The notes beneath the pieces are model-generated. The model was not told the origin of the DNA. It saw nothing but the letters and a program-made list of their open reading frames with translations, and ran no database searches. DNA of 64,000 bases. Source: Erythrobacter sp. SCSIO 43205. Its GTDB lineage: Bacteria; Pseudomonadota; Alphaproteobacteria; Sphingomonadales; Sphingomonadaceae. The position numbers were made by a program, and so were the translations under genes. Shown here piece after piece: positions 8,445 through 17,591 of this stretch. Where the stretch lies: positions 372,001 through 436,000 of the forward strand of contig NZ_CP063202.1 in NCBI RefSeq assembly GCF_019904235.1, written 5' to 3'. Positions within the stretch are counted from its first letter, which is position 1. Every line of letters starts with the position of its first letter.

Positions 8445-9575
8445 CTATGGATAGAGCGCGAGCACATCCGCGGCTTCTTGCAGCATCGCTCGCCGCTCCT
8501 CGCTGGTCGAATGGCCCAGTCGCACCAGCGTTACCTTTTGATCGGGAGAGACAAGCACATACTGACCCATATGGCCGATGAGTGAGAAAAGGCTTTGCGG
8601 CGCTCTGTCCGGGAACAGCGGGTGCGGCCATTCGAGGTTCGCATTGGGGCGGTTGAGCCAGATTTGATAGCCATAGTGGGCGCTTGCCGGGCTTGGCCTC
8701 AGCATCTTTTCAACCCAGCCGCTTGGCACCAATTGCTCACCCGATGGCGCTTTACCGCCGGCGCGCAGGAATTCGCCAAACTTGGCATAATCGGCAGCGC
8801 TGGCGTGCATCAGGCTGCCCCCGATGAGCGTTCCCGAAGCGTCGAATTCGGGCACCATAGAGGTCATGCCAAGGGGAGCGAACAGGCGCTCTTCAAGGTA
8901 GTTCGCCACCGCGCGGCGGCGGGTGTCGGGGTTCTTGCTATCGGTCAAAGCATTGGCGGCAATATCGGCAAGGATTACGGTAGTGTTCGAGGAATACTCA
9001 AACTTTTCGCCCGGCTCTGCCTCAAGCGGCTGCTCCTTGGCCCATTTGGCCATATCGTCGCGCCCATCGAGGAAAAGCATCCGCACCTCGGAGCTCTCAT
9101 AAGGCGGATCGCCCGCTTCGGTATGGCGAAGCCCGCTGCGCATTTGCAGGAGATGTTCCAGTGTAATCTCAGCGCGTGGGTCGCCGCTCCTCTGCCAATC
9201 GGGAATGGGGGCAGGGCTGTCTTCGTCGAGCAAACCATCTGCAACCAGCATCCCGATCAGGACCGCCGTGACCGTCTTGGCCATCGACCAGCTGATGTGC
9301 CGGGTGTCAGCATCATACCCTTCCGCGTATCGCTCGGCTGCGATTTTGCCATCAACCATGAGGAAAACGGCGCGCGTTTCGCCAAGCCCTTCTTTCGTAA
9401 ACAGCTCGTCGATCTGGCGCGCAAGCTGATCCATCGGCGCGCCCGCGTCATCGGTAACCGCGTCGAGTGCTTCTTGCGGAAGTGGCGGCGGGGCAGGCGG
9501 CGGAGCCTCTCCACAAGAGATGAGGGCTGGAAGGATGGCGGCAGCAAGGATAGAGGAACGGCAAATACGCATCAT
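8445..9575 (-). CDS. Serine hydrolase of the beta-lactamase class C / S12 family, putative lipoprotein
   Basis: This product of about 376 residues looks like a penicillin-binding-protein-type esterase or peptidase; the substrate is unknown. The S12 catalytic set is visible: SMAK (SxxK) in ISWSMAKTVTAVLIG, YSSN (YxN), and GHMGQ near the C-terminus in place of KTG. The N-terminus reads RICRSSILAAAILPALISC followed by G, a good lipobox, so it is probably anchored in a membrane. ATG 9575 or 9572 gives this signal. A further upstream start at 9617 would add residues before it and overlap the divergent gene, so it was not used. Confidence 0.85.
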   Translation of the reverse strand: MMRICRSSILAAAILPALISCGEAPPPAPPPLPQEALDAVTDDAGAPMDQLARQIDELFTKEGLGETRAVFLMVDGKIAAERYAEGYDADTRHISWSMAKTVTAVLIGMLVADGLLDEDSPAPIPDWQRSGDPRAEITLEHLLQMRSGLRHTEAGDPPYESSEVRMLFLDGRDDMAKWAKEQPLEAEPGEKFEYSSNTTVILADIAANALTDSKNPDTRRRAVANYLEERLFAPLGMTSMVPEFDASGTLIGGSLMHASAADYAKFGEFLRAGGKAPSGEQLVPSGWVEKMLRPSPASAHYGYQIWLNRPNANLEWPHPLFPDRAPQSLFSLIGHMGQYVLVSPDQKVTLVRLGHSTSEERRAMLQEAADVLALYP

Positions 9576-9610
9576 GATGCGCTCAATCGGACAAGGATAA
9601 GAGCAAAGCA

Positions 9611-9964
9611 ATGGCAAATACGAGTGGACGCCAAAACGGTTCGATGGGCAAACGGCTCGCAGTGATCGGGCTGCTCATCCTCGTGGCTCTGATTGCGGCT
9701 GTGCTCTGGCTCAACCGGGCTCCGATTGCAGGCTATTCAGGCGTTGCAACAAGCTATGCCGCGCGTGTGGCTTGCTCATGCCGCTTTGTCGCGGGCCGTG
9801 ATCTGGACGATTGCAGCAAGGACAAACTTGGCGGGATGGAAATGGTTTCCCTGAGCGAGGATGCAGAGGCGCAAAGCGTGACCGCAACCATCCCCTTCGT
9901 CGAAAGTGTCACCGCAACCAAACGCGAAGGCTATGGTTGCGTGCTGGAGAAGTGGGAGGGGTAG
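9611..9964 (+). CDS. Small membrane-anchored hypothetical protein
   Basis: This 117-residue protein is not recognised. It has a short polar N-terminus, one membrane helix (about 15-34; LAVIGLLILVALIAAVLWL), then a periplasmic part with four cysteines, three of them close together (ACSCRF and DDCSKDK) and one near the end (YGCVLEKW). The layout suggests a disulfide-stabilised domain. It is divergent from the serine hydrolase with about 35 bases between starts, and the two may share a promoter region. A functional link between them is only a guess. Confidence 0.6.
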   Translation: MANTSGRQNGSMGKRLAVIGLLILVALIAAVLWLNRAPIAGYSGVATSYAARVACSCRFVAGRDLDDCSKDKLGGMEMVSLSEDAEAQSVTATIPFVESVTATKREGYGCVLEKWEG

Positions 9965-9975
9965 GCCGAAACCGC

Positions 9976-11148
9976 TTAAGACGCGACCGCTTCGGTCGAA
10001 TCGATCCATCCGCCGCCAATCACCCGCTCACCCGCATAGATCACCGCAGCCTGCCCCGGAGCAACGCCGAATTCAGGCTCCCCAAAACGGATGCGGGTCG
10101 TTGCATCGTCGCCGAGCGGCCCTTCAAGCGTGATCGGTACAGGCTTTGCAAGACTGCGAACCTTTGCGGTGAGCTGCGCACCTTCGGGGATGGCGCCGAT
10201 ACGGTTTGTTTCGATCACCTCGGCGCTTTCCACCGCCAGCATCCGCTTGGGCCCTACGCGAACCTCGCGCGTTTCGGCGTCAAGCTTGATCACATAAAGA
10301 GGCTCTGGCTGTCCGCCTATATCAAGCCCTTTGCGCTGGCCCACGGTGTAGTGGACGATGCCCTTGTGCTCGCCCAGAACCTCGCCAGTCGCCGCGTGAA
10401 CGATATTGCCCGGCACACCGCCTTCGGGACGCAGCTTGGTCACGATCTTGGCGTAGTTCCCGTCGGGCACAAAGCAGATGTCCTGACTATCGGGCTTCAT
10501 CGCATTGCGCAGGCCAGCCGCCTCGGCAAGCTCGCGCACCTTGGTCTTGGGAAGTCCGCCAAGGGGAAAGCGGATGTAGTCGAGTTGCTCGCGCGTGGTT
10601 GCATAGAGGAAGTAGGACTGATCGCGCGTTGCATCATGGGCGCGGTAGAGATGTGGTCCGTCTTCTGCCTCAACGCGGCGAACATAATGCCCAGTCGCCA
10701 GGCAATCCGCGCCAAGCTCGCGCGCCATGCGGAACAGGTCAGTAAACTTGGGCCCCATATTACAGCGGATGCACGGCACCGGCGTGCGGCCTGCAAGATA
10801 TTCGTCAGCGAACTGGTCGACGACTTCTTCTTTAAAGGCGCTTTCATGATCGAAGACATAGTGCGCAATGCCAAGCCGATCGCACACCGCACGCGCATCA
10901 GCGATGTCATCGCCCGCACAACACGCGCCCTTGCGGCCTGTGGCAGCGCCATAATCATAAAGCTGCAGCGTGATGCCGATAACCTCTGCGCCTGTATCAG
11001 CGGCGAGCGCTGCGACAACGGACGAATCGACCCCGCCGCTCATCGCGACGACGATTCGGCATTCAGACGCAGGGCGCGAAAGGTCGAACAAAGCGGCCGT
11101 ATCGAGCCCAAAAGTGGGACTAATGGTGGAGGCAAGGGTGCTATTCAT
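9976..11148 (-). CDS. mnmA: tRNA 2-thiouridine(34) synthase MnmA
   Basis: This 390-residue cytoplasmic enzyme thiolates U34 of tRNA Glu, Gln and Lys. The PP-loop [12 protein letters not shown] binds ATP. The two catalytic cysteines are in [11 protein letters not shown] and [16 protein letters not shown] and [14 protein letters not shown] are further signatures. ATG 11148 was chosen because it gives the usual short lead before [11 protein letters not shown]; a start at 11181 would add residues with no family match. It runs convergently with the small membrane protein at 9611, with 11 bases between stops, and diverges from the sciP unit. Confidence 0.94.
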   Translation of the reverse strand: MNSTLASTISPTFGLDTAALFDLSRPASECRIVVAMSGGVDSSVVAALAADTGAEVIGITLQLYDYGAATGRKGACCAGDDIADARAVCDRLGIAHYVFDHESAFKEEVVDQFADEYLAGRTPVPCIRCNMGPKFTDLFRMARELGADCLATGHYVRRVEAEDGPHLYRAHDATRDQSYFLYATTREQLDYIRFPLGGLPKTKVRELAEAAGLRNAMKPDSQDICFVPDGNYAKIVTKLRPEGGVPGNIVHAATGEVLGEHKGIVHYTVGQRKGLDIGGQPEPLYVIKLDAETREVRVGPKRMLAVESAEVIETNRIGAIPEGAQLTAKVRSLAKPVPITLEGPLGDDATTRIRFGEPEFGVAPGQAAVIYAGERVIGGGWIDSTEAVAS

Positions 11149-11295
11149 ACTCGCCGCGCCATATAAGTATGCCCGGGGCAATTGGCCAGCGCAGCTTGGT
11201 TTTACATCTCACGAAGCTGATTTTACAGGTGTTTTTGGCGCGTTAACTTGCGCCAACATCGCCTTGCTAAGGATTTGGGCACTATTCCTAAGCGT

Positions 11296-11316
11296 TGGTA
11301 AAGCCCGGTTTTACCA
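11296..11316. promoter_or_regulatory. Inverted repeat upstream of the sciP unit
   Basis: TGGTAAA (11296-11302) and TTTACCA (11310-11316) form a perfect 7-base dyad with a 7-base spacer, about 33 bases before the ATG at 11349. It could be an operator. The regulator is unknown. Confidence 0.3.
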
Positions 11317-11348
11317 CATTTTGACAACCGCGCCTTATACCTTGGGTC

Positions 11349-11804
11349 ATGTTCGAAAAAGCCGACCCATCTGCGTTCGCATCCGCCCATCGCGTTGCTT
11401 CTTCCAAAAGCAATGACGAGGCGCTGCACATTTATGCTGCGGATGCCAGCGGTGATGACGCTGACCCTCAGGCTTTGCGCGCCATTGGTTGGGGTGAGCT
11501 TACCGCCAGATTCAATGCCGCGCGAGACTTCAGAATGCTCCTTTCAAAGGACAGAAACGCCAAGCTTGGCCTTGCTGAATGTGCCGGTGAGAGCGGGTGT
11601 GACGTTCATTTTGCCGAAGCCGCTGCACGTTTTTTTCGAGCGAATGATGAAGACCAACGCGGTGTTAACCATAAGGGTTTAGAGCACCGCAAAACATCGT
11701 CTGTCATGTATTCAAATGTAACAGACACACCAAAGACACAAATTCCCCAAGCAGAGCCGACCCCTACGGCTCATTGCGCTCCGGGCGTTGCGAGAGAGAA
11801 GTAA
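11349..11804 (+). CDS. Hypothetical protein coupled to sciP
   Basis: This 151-residue cytoplasmic protein is not recognised. It has no signal or membrane helix. The first 100 residues are Ala/Asp-rich (EALHIYAADASGDDADPQALRAIGWGELTARFNAARD) and the tail is low-complexity. It is probably a real gene because its TAA overlaps the sciP ATG by one base (TAATG), and its final codons (GAGAGAGAAG) supply the sciP ribosome site. It contains a CtrA-type half-site in its coding sequence. It may be a small regulator acting with SciP; that is inference from position only. Confidence 0.55.
   Translation: MFEKADPSAFASAHRVASSKSNDEALHIYAADASGDDADPQALRAIGWGELTARFNAARDFRMLLSKDRNAKLGLAECAGESGCDVHFAEAAARFFRANDEDQRGVNHKGLEHRKTSSVMYSNVTDTPKTQIPQAEPTPTAHCAPGVAREK
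11665..11672 (+). promoter_or_regulatory. CtrA-type half-site TTAACCAT upstream of sciP
   Basis: TTAACCAT lies 132 bases before the sciP ATG, inside the preceding gene. This octamer has been described as a CtrA-linked motif in alphaproteobacteria beside TTAA-N7-TTAA, and sciP is CtrA-dependent in Caulobacter. One octamer can occur by chance. Confidence 0.4.
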
Positions 11805-12103
11805 TGATTGAGAATCAGGATATCCGTCCAGCACAAGTGATCGGCCCGCTCGGCGAGCCGTTGACCTTGGACGATCTTCCTTCGCCATCCACCAAACGGT
11901 GGGTCGTGCGTCGCAAGGCCGAAGTGGTTGCCGCTGTAAACGGTGGCCTGCTCACGATTGACGAAGTGCTTGAACGCTATTCGCTCACGCTCGAAGAGTT
12001 CGCCTCATGGCAGCGCGCGGTTGATCGTTCTGGTATGCAGGGCCTTCGCGTGACCCGCATTCAGCACTATCGCGACCTTTATGAACGCCAATTGAAATAC
12101 TGA
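11804..12103 (+). CDS. sciP: SciP-like cell-cycle regulator (DUF1153 family)
   Basis: This 99-residue helix-turn-helix protein matches the DUF1153/SciP family. In Caulobacter SciP binds DNA and CtrA and blocks CtrA-dependent transcription in the G1 cell. The conserved core is LPSPSTKRWVVRRKAEVVAAV, then the helix-turn-helix GGLLTIDEVLERYSLTLEEFASWQRAVD and the terminal QHYRDLYERQ. ATG 11804 overlaps the preceding stop and follows a GA-rich ribosome site; earlier in-frame starts from 11774 would extend into the upstream gene. Its presence places the organism among alphaproteobacteria using the CtrA circuit. Confidence 0.9.
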   Translation: MIENQDIRPAQVIGPLGEPLTLDDLPSPSTKRWVVRRKAEVVAAVNGGLLTIDEVLERYSLTLEEFASWQRAVDRSGMQGLRVTRIQHYRDLYERQLKY

Positions 12104-12245
12104 CGCGAGCGAGGTCGCACCGGCATACTCTCTCTTACAAAGACCCATATTTCACTCCCACTCAAAGTGCGCTAATTGAGCGCACGGCCCGTTGTTTGGA
12201 ACTCTTTTCCAAGCGAAGGGTAACAAGGGTGGAAGGAGAATAAAT

Positions 12246-12515
12246 ATGGGTTGGATTGTTGCACTTATCGTAGGCGGTGTCGCCGGCTGGCTGGCCAGCA
12301 TGGTTATGAACCGCGATGCCTCCATGGGCATTTTCTGGAACATCGTTGTGGGCTGTATCGGCTCGGTTATCGGCAATATGATTGTCGGGCCGCTGCTTGG
12401 TATCAGCGGAAGCGTTCAGGAATTTTCACTTATCGGGCTTGGTGTCGCAGTGGTCGGCGCGGTCGTCCTGCTCGGAATTCTGAACCTGATCCAGCGTGGA
12501 CGCGTTCAAGGCTGA
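12246..12515 (+). CDS. GlsB/YeaQ/YmgE family stress-response membrane protein
   Basis: This 89-residue hydrophobic protein has three membrane helices and glycine-rich turns: GWIVALIVGGVAGWLAS, IFWNIVVGCIGSVIGN and LIGLGVAVVGAVVLLGIL. That order is the transglycosylase-associated (Tag) family. The molecular role is unsettled; members are often stress-induced. GGAAGGAG at 12231-12238 places the start at ATG 12246. A longer frame from 12192 would run through that ribosome site and was rejected. A strong terminator follows. Confidence 0.9.
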   Translation: MGWIVALIVGGVAGWLASMVMNRDASMGIFWNIVVGCIGSVIGNMIVGPLLGISGSVQEFSLIGLGVAVVGAVVLLGILNLIQRGRVQG

Positions 12516-12565
12516 GCTTTGACTGAGGCGAAGCTGCCTTAAAAACATGATAGATTCAAATATTT

Positions 12566-12600
12566 AAGGGCGATGCTGGCACGACCAGTATCGCCCTTTA
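12566..12600 (+). terminator. Intrinsic terminator after the GlsB-like gene
   Basis: AAGGGCGATGCTGG (12566-12579), a 5-base loop, then CCAGTATCGCCCTT (12585-12598), ending in a short T-rich stretch. One G-T wobble. It separates the GlsB-like gene from the RND operon. Confidence 0.8.
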
Positions 12601-12807
12601 CTTGCGTGAAAACCCTGATTGACGGGAACCTTGCGGGGATGTCCCTCGTCTAGGCTCAAAGTCACCCGTCGAGGGGCGCATTGCCCTTTCACAGTGCTCA
12701 GCTATGAGGGATTGCGAAGGGTGACTTATACCTGTAATACACTGAGCGCGCTTTGCAGCGTGTTTGGCACCGGAGTGCATGAGGGCTCCGTTTAGAAGGC
12801 AAATAGC

Positions 12808-14001
12808 ATGAATTACGCGTCCACGATCACAGCCGAAGCGCAGGATGACATCCCTGCCGACGCGCTTGCGCGGTATCAGGAAAAACAGGGTTCTAATCTC
12901 ATGCGCAACCTTTTGATTGCGGGCGGTATTGTGCTCGCTTTGTTTTTGGCCCTGGGCGCCTATTTCGCGCTTGCCGGCGGAGAGCCGGTCGGGGCTGGCG
13001 ATGACAATGCTCAGGCGCCTGTCGTCACGGTGATCGCGCCTGGTCAGACTACGGTGAACGGAACCATTACTGCTCCTGGCACGATTGCAGCGCGTCGTCC
13101 GATGCCGGTGGGCGTAGTGGGCGAGGGAGGCCAGGTTCTCTCGGTGCGCGTCGATGCTGGTGATTGGGTGCGCCAAGGCGAGGTGCTGGCTGTGATCGAC
13201 CGTTCGGTTCAAACGCAGCAGGCCGCCGCTCAGGAAGCGCAGATTGCCGTGGCGCAGGCCGATGCCGATCTGGCGCAATCCAATCTCGACCGGGCCCTGC
13301 AACTGGTTGAGCGAGGCTTTATCTCCAAGGCGGAAATCGACCGCCTCACCGCAACGCGCGATTCGGCGGTTGCCCGGATCAAGGTCGCGCGGGCCCAGCT
13401 TTCAGAGCTTCGTGCACGCAACGCGCGGCTCAACATCGTCGCACCCGCCTCTGGTTATGTGCTTGAGCGCAACGTTGAACCCGGCCAAACGGTGAGCGCG
13501 GGATCGGGCGCATTGTTCACCATTGCGCGCGGCGGCGAATTTGAAATGATGGCGCAGGTCAGTGAAAGCCAGCTCGCCTCGCTTTCCACCGGAGTTCAGG
13601 CCAGCGTTACGCCAACCGGATCTGAGAAAAGCTTCACTGGACAGGTTTGGCAGCTTTCACCGACCATTGATGCGCAAACCCGTCAGGGCACGGCGCGGAT
13701 TGCCTTGTCGTACGCGCCAGAGCTTCGTCCCGGAGGTTTTGCCACCGCAACCATCAACAGCGGCAGTGTGACCGCGACTGTCCTTCCTGAAAGCGCGGTT
13801 CTTGCCGATGAAGAAGGCAGCTATGTCTATGTGATCGATGCTGAGAACAAGGCAGTGCGCACGCCAGTGGAAACGGGCATGGTGACCCCCCAAGGCATTG
13901 CCATCGTCGGCGGGCTTACCGGTAATGAAAGCATCGTTGAAAAAGCGGGCGGGTTCCTCAATCCGGGTGAAACCGTCAATCCCAAGCGCGCTGAACAATA
14001 G
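12808..14001 (+). CDS. RND efflux periplasmic adaptor (membrane fusion protein)
   Basis: This 397-residue protein joins the inner-membrane pump to an outer-membrane channel. A cytoplasmic N-terminus of about 30 residues precedes a membrane anchor (LLIAGGIVLALFLALGAYFALAG). A lipoyl half-motif follows (VLSVRVDAGDWVRQGEVLAVID), then an alpha-hairpin (about 130-200; QTQQAAAQEAQIAVAQADADLAQSN broken into shorter repeats), the second lipoyl half (IVAPASGYVLERNVEPGQTV) and beta-barrel domains. It starts 9 bases before the permease gene begins. No outer-membrane TolC-type gene is adjacent, so it may use one encoded elsewhere. Confidence 0.92.
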   Translation: MNYASTITAEAQDDIPADALARYQEKQGSNLMRNLLIAGGIVLALFLALGAYFALAGGEPVGAGDDNAQAPVVTVIAPGQTTVNGTITAPGTIAARRPMPVGVVGEGGQVLSVRVDAGDWVRQGEVLAVIDRSVQTQQAAAQEAQIAVAQADADLAQSNLDRALQLVERGFISKAEIDRLTATRDSAVARIKVARAQLSELRARNARLNIVAPASGYVLERNVEPGQTVSAGSGALFTIARGGEFEMMAQVSESQLASLSTGVQASVTPTGSEKSFTGQVWQLSPTIDAQTRQGTARIALSYAPELRPGGFATATINSGSVTATVLPESAVLADEEGSYVYVIDAENKAVRTPVETGMVTPQGIAIVGGLTGNESIVEKAGGFLNPGETVNPKRAEQ

Positions 14002-14010
14002 GCCAACGCC

Positions 14011-17000
14011 ATGAATTTTCGTAATCTTTCCGCTTGGTCGATCCGCAATCCGGTTATCCCGCTGGTGCTTTTCACCGCGCTGTTGTTTGCAGGGCTGGTC
14101 AGCTTTTTACGCATGGATGTGACCAACAATCCGGATGTTGAGTTTCCGGGCGTTCAGGTAAACATCTCACAGCCCGGTGCCTCGCCGACAGAGATCGAAA
14201 ACCAGATTACTCAACGCGTGGAAAGCGCGCTGCGCTCAATCAGCGGGGTCAATTCAATCCAATCCACCGCAAGCGAAGGCAGCTCTTCGACATTTGTCGA
14301 ATTTGAAGTCGGCACTGACATTATCGAGGCGGTCAATGAGGTCGAAACCGCGGTTGCGTCTGTAAGGGCTAGCCTTCCCGACGGCATTCTTGAGCCGCGC
14401 ATCAACAAGGTAGATATTGCTGGCGATCCGATTGGCTATATCGCGGTCGAAGCCGACGATATGACCATCGAAGAGCTCAGCTGGTTCATCGACGATACGG
14501 TGGCAAAGCGTCTCCTTCAAATCAACGGCATGGCAGAAGTGGGCCGTTTCGGCGGTGTTGACCGCGAGATCGAAGTGATCCTTGACCCTGCGAAAATGCA
14601 GGCTTTTGGCGTCACCGCCACGCAGATCAACAATGTGTTGCGCTCATCCAATCTTGATGCGGCAGGCGGTCTTGCCGAGGTTGGTGGCACGCGCCAATCC
14701 CTGCGCGTTCTGGGCAATGATGACAGTGCTTACGAACTCTCACAGCGCCAGATTCAGCTGGGTGACGGGCGCACCATTCGCGTGGCTGATGTGGCCACTG
14801 TCCGCGACGGTATTGGTGAGCGGACATCGGTCAGCGAAGTGATCGACCGCGAGGTGGTCAATTTCTACATGAACCGGGCGCGCGGTGCGTCTGATTTGGC
14901 GGTCTATGATGCCGCGATGGAAGAGCTCGACAAGATTGAGGCGGAAACCGAAGGCGTGCGCTTCATTCGGATGTTCACCTCCACCACATACACTGAAAGC
15001 CAGTACAAAAGTTCGATTTCAGCATTGATCGAAGGCGCTGTTCTGGCGGTGATCGTGGTGTTCTTCTTCCTGCGCGATTGGCGAGCGACCTTGATCAGTG
15101 CGGTGGCGATCCCGCTCTCAGCCATACCGACCTTCTTCTTCATGGATTTGCTCGGGTTCAACCTCAACTTCCTCTCGCTTCTTGCGCTTGCCCTTGTCGC
15201 AGGCGTTCTGGTCGATGACGCGATCGTGGAGATTGAGAATATCGTGCGCCATATGCGCATGGGCAAAACCGCTTATCAGGCGAGTATCGATGCCGCCGAC
15301 GAAATCGGTCTTCCGGTGGTAGCCACGAGCTTTTGTATCGTTGCGGTGTTCCTGCCCGTTGGCCTCATGCCGGGTGTTACGGGGCAATTCTTCAAGAACT
15401 TCGGCCTGACCGTTGTGGTCGCCGTTTTGATGTCGCTCGCCGTTGCGCGGATGGTCACGCCGCTTATGGCCGCCTATTTCCTATCCGCCAAAGGTGCTGG
15501 CTCCCACGGCGAAGGGCCATGGATGGACCGCTATATGGCGGTGCTTCGCTGGACACTTGATCGAAACGGCCTGCGGGCCCGGCGTGAAGGGGTCGAGCCA
15601 CCGCGCAAACGCTGGTTGTATATTCCCGCGCTGCTTCTTGTGACGATCCTGCTCTTGGCGGTAACGGCTGTTGCATTGTTCATGGGCTTTAACGCGATCA
15701 GCGGCATTGGCATCCCGGACGCGCTTGCGTCGGCTGTGACCGATGACAAGTTTTCAATGTTGCACTTCCTCATCTCCAAGGCCTTCGAGATCGTGCAATT
15801 GCTGCTTGCCTCCTTGCTTGCATTGCTGGCTGGATTGGGCGTGTTCAAGCTGATTGAATTTCTCGGCAATATCGGGCGCAGCAAACCGGGCGCGACCACC
15901 TATCTCACGGCTCGTTTTTACGATCATCGGATCTGGATGCTCGCCATCGGTTGGTTCTCGTTCCTCGTGACGATGCTGCTGTTCGGGCAAATCCCGCCGC
16001 AGTTCCAGCCAACGATTGACGATGAAAACTCTGCGGTCGAAATCGAGATGGTGCCCGGCACAACGCTCGCCTCGACCAAGGTTGTCTCCGATAAGGTCGA
16101 CGCCATCTTGCGCGAGCAGCCCGAGGTGGAGCGCACCATGCAGCGCATTCGCATCGGCAATTCGACCATTTTCGTGAAGCTCAAGGAGGACCGCGAACGC
16201 ACCTCAATCGAGTTTGAGCGTGAGCTCGCGCCGGAACTCGCCAAGATACCCGATGCGCGGGTGCGTTTCCGCTCGCAAAGCGGCGGCTTTGGTTCGGGCC
16301 GCGATATGACCATCATGCTCGCAGGGTCCAACCCTGACCTGCTTGAAGAGACGGCTGCGACTTTGGTCGAGCAAATGCGCGGGATCGACAGTCTGGTTGC
16401 GCCGCGTGTGGCCGCAGACCTCAATCGTCCAGAGATCATCATTACCCCGCGCGAACAAATCGCCGCTGAGCTGGGCGTGAGCACTATCGCTTTGTCATCT
16501 ACGATCCGCATCGCCACATTGGGTGAGATTGAACAGAACGCTGCGCGCTTCTCGCTCTCGGACCGTCAAATTCCGATCCGCGTCAAACTCTCTGAAGAAT
16601 CGCGGAGCAGTCTTACCACGATTGAGAACCTGCCCGTTCCCACCAATCGCGGCGGGACCGTACCACTCAGCCGCGTTGCCGATATTGAGTTTGGTTCTGG
16701 CCCGACAGCCATCCAGCGCTATAATCAGAACCGCCGCGTTCTGGTCGGTGCTGATCTTGCAAGTGGTGTCTTGAAAGGCGAGGCGCAGGCCGAGATTGAT
16801 GCGCTGCCCATTCTTCAAAATCTGCCTACAGGCGTTATCCGCGATGTGGTCGGCGAAGAGGAGTGGCAGCAAGAATTGCAGGCGAACCTCGTCATTGCGA
16901 TTATCGCAGGCGTCCTGCTGGTGTTTGCTTGCCTGGTCCTCCTCTACAAGCGTTTGATGAGCCCGCTGGTCAATATGACCTCTCTGGCGCTCGCGCCTTT

Positions 17001-17514
17001 GGGCGGCATTTTGCTGGTCTGGCTGCTTGGTATGCCGCAATCCATGCCGGTTTATATCGGCATCCTCCTGTTGCTTGGCATCGTCTCCAAAAACTCGATC
17101 CTGCTTATCGATTTCGCGATTGAGGAGATGGAGAGGGGCACGTCCAAGCTTGAGGCAATCCTCGAAGCGGGCCACAAACGCGCACAGCCGATCGTCATGA
17201 CTACGGTTGCAATGACCGCTGGCATGGTTCCGGTCGCAATCTCGCTAAGCGGTGATGGTGCGTGGCGTCAGCCTATGGGCGTGGTGGTGATTGGCGGCCT
17301 TATCCTCTCTACGCTGCTGACGCTTGTGATCGTCCCCGCAGGGTTCAGCCTTGCCGACGGGTTTGAACGCCGCGTTGGCCCGTGGCTGCGCGAGACATTG
17401 CTGACCTACAAACCCGGCGATGACACAAAGCCGATTGAGCCCGAAGGCGGCAGCGCTGGCGCTGAACCGATCCCTGCGCGTCGCCTCCCTCCGGGAGCCG
17501 AGCCTGCGGAGTAA
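14011..17514 (+). CDS. RND family efflux permease with central insertion
   Basis: This 1167-residue proton-driven pump is of the AcrB/MexF class. TM1 is near the start (IPLVLFTALLFAGLVSFL). The TM4 proton-relay pair is in GVLVDDAIVEIENIVRH, and the TM10 lysine is in GIVSKNSILLIDFA. Porter-domain repeats flank them. It is about 120 residues longer than AcrB. Much of the excess is a block near residues 530-625 that carries two extra hydrophobic segments (IPALLLVTILLLAVTAVAL and IVQLLLASLLALLAGLGVF) before the usual TM7 (IWMLAIGWFSFLVTMLLFG). The substrate is unknown. It forms a two-gene operon with the adaptor. Confidence 0.93.
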   Translation: MNFRNLSAWSIRNPVIPLVLFTALLFAGLVSFLRMDVTNNPDVEFPGVQVNISQPGASPTEIENQITQRVESALRSISGVNSIQSTASEGSSSTFVEFEVGTDIIEAVNEVETAVASVRASLPDGILEPRINKVDIAGDPIGYIAVEADDMTIEELSWFIDDTVAKRLLQINGMAEVGRFGGVDREIEVILDPAKMQAFGVTATQINNVLRSSNLDAAGGLAEVGGTRQSLRVLGNDDSAYELSQRQIQLGDGRTIRVADVATVRDGIGERTSVSEVIDREVVNFYMNRARGASDLAVYDAAMEELDKIEAETEGVRFIRMFTSTTYTESQYKSSISALIEGAVLAVIVVFFFLRDWRATLISAVAIPLSAIPTFFFMDLLGFNLNFLSLLALALVAGVLVDDAIVEIENIVRHMRMGKTAYQASIDAADEIGLPVVATSFCIVAVFLPVGLMPGVTGQFFKNFGLTVVVAVLMSLAVARMVTPLMAAYFLSAKGAGSHGEGPWMDRYMAVLRWTLDRNGLRARREGVEPPRKRWLYIPALLLVTILLLAVTAVALFMGFNAISGIGIPDALASAVTDDKFSMLHFLISKAFEIVQLLLASLLALLAGLGVFKLIEFLGNIGRSKPGATTYLTARFYDHRIWMLAIGWFSFLVTMLLFGQIPPQFQPTIDDENSAVEIEMVPGTTLASTKVVSDKVDAILREQPEVERTMQRIRIGNSTIFVKLKEDRERTSIEFERELAPELAKIPDARVRFRSQSGGFGSGRDMTIMLAGSNPDLLEETAATLVEQMRGIDSLVAPRVAADLNRPEIIITPREQIAAELGVSTIALSSTIRIATLGEIEQNAARFSLSDRQIPIRVKLSEESRSSLTTIENLPVPTNRGGTVPLSRVADIEFGSGPTAIQRYNQNRRVLVGADLASGVLKGEAQAEIDALPILQNLPTGVIRDVVGEEEWQQELQANLVIAIIAGVLLVFACLVLLYKRLMSPLVNMTSLALAPLGGILLVWLLGMPQSMPVYIGILLLLGIVSKNSILLIDFAIEEMERGTSKLEAILEAGHKRAQPIVMTTVAMTAGMVPVAISLSGDGAWRQPMGVVVIGGLILSTLLTLVIVPAGFSLADGFERRVGPWLRETLLTYKPGDDTKPIEPEGGSAGAEPIPARRLPPGAEPAE

Positions 17515-17532
17515 GCCGATCAAAAAGCCTCA

Positions 17533-17572
17533 CAAAGACGATGCCTTGGGACTTCCCCAAGGACCGTCTTTG
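17533..17572 (+). terminator. Hairpin after the RND operon
   Basis: CAAAGACG-AT-GCCTTGGG (17533-17550) pairs with CCCAAGGACCGTCTTTG (17556-17572) apart from a small internal mismatch, around a short loop. No T tract follows, so termination, if any, is weak or Rho-assisted. Confidence 0.45.
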
Positions 17573-17591
17573 CGGCAGATAGCGCGGCACA

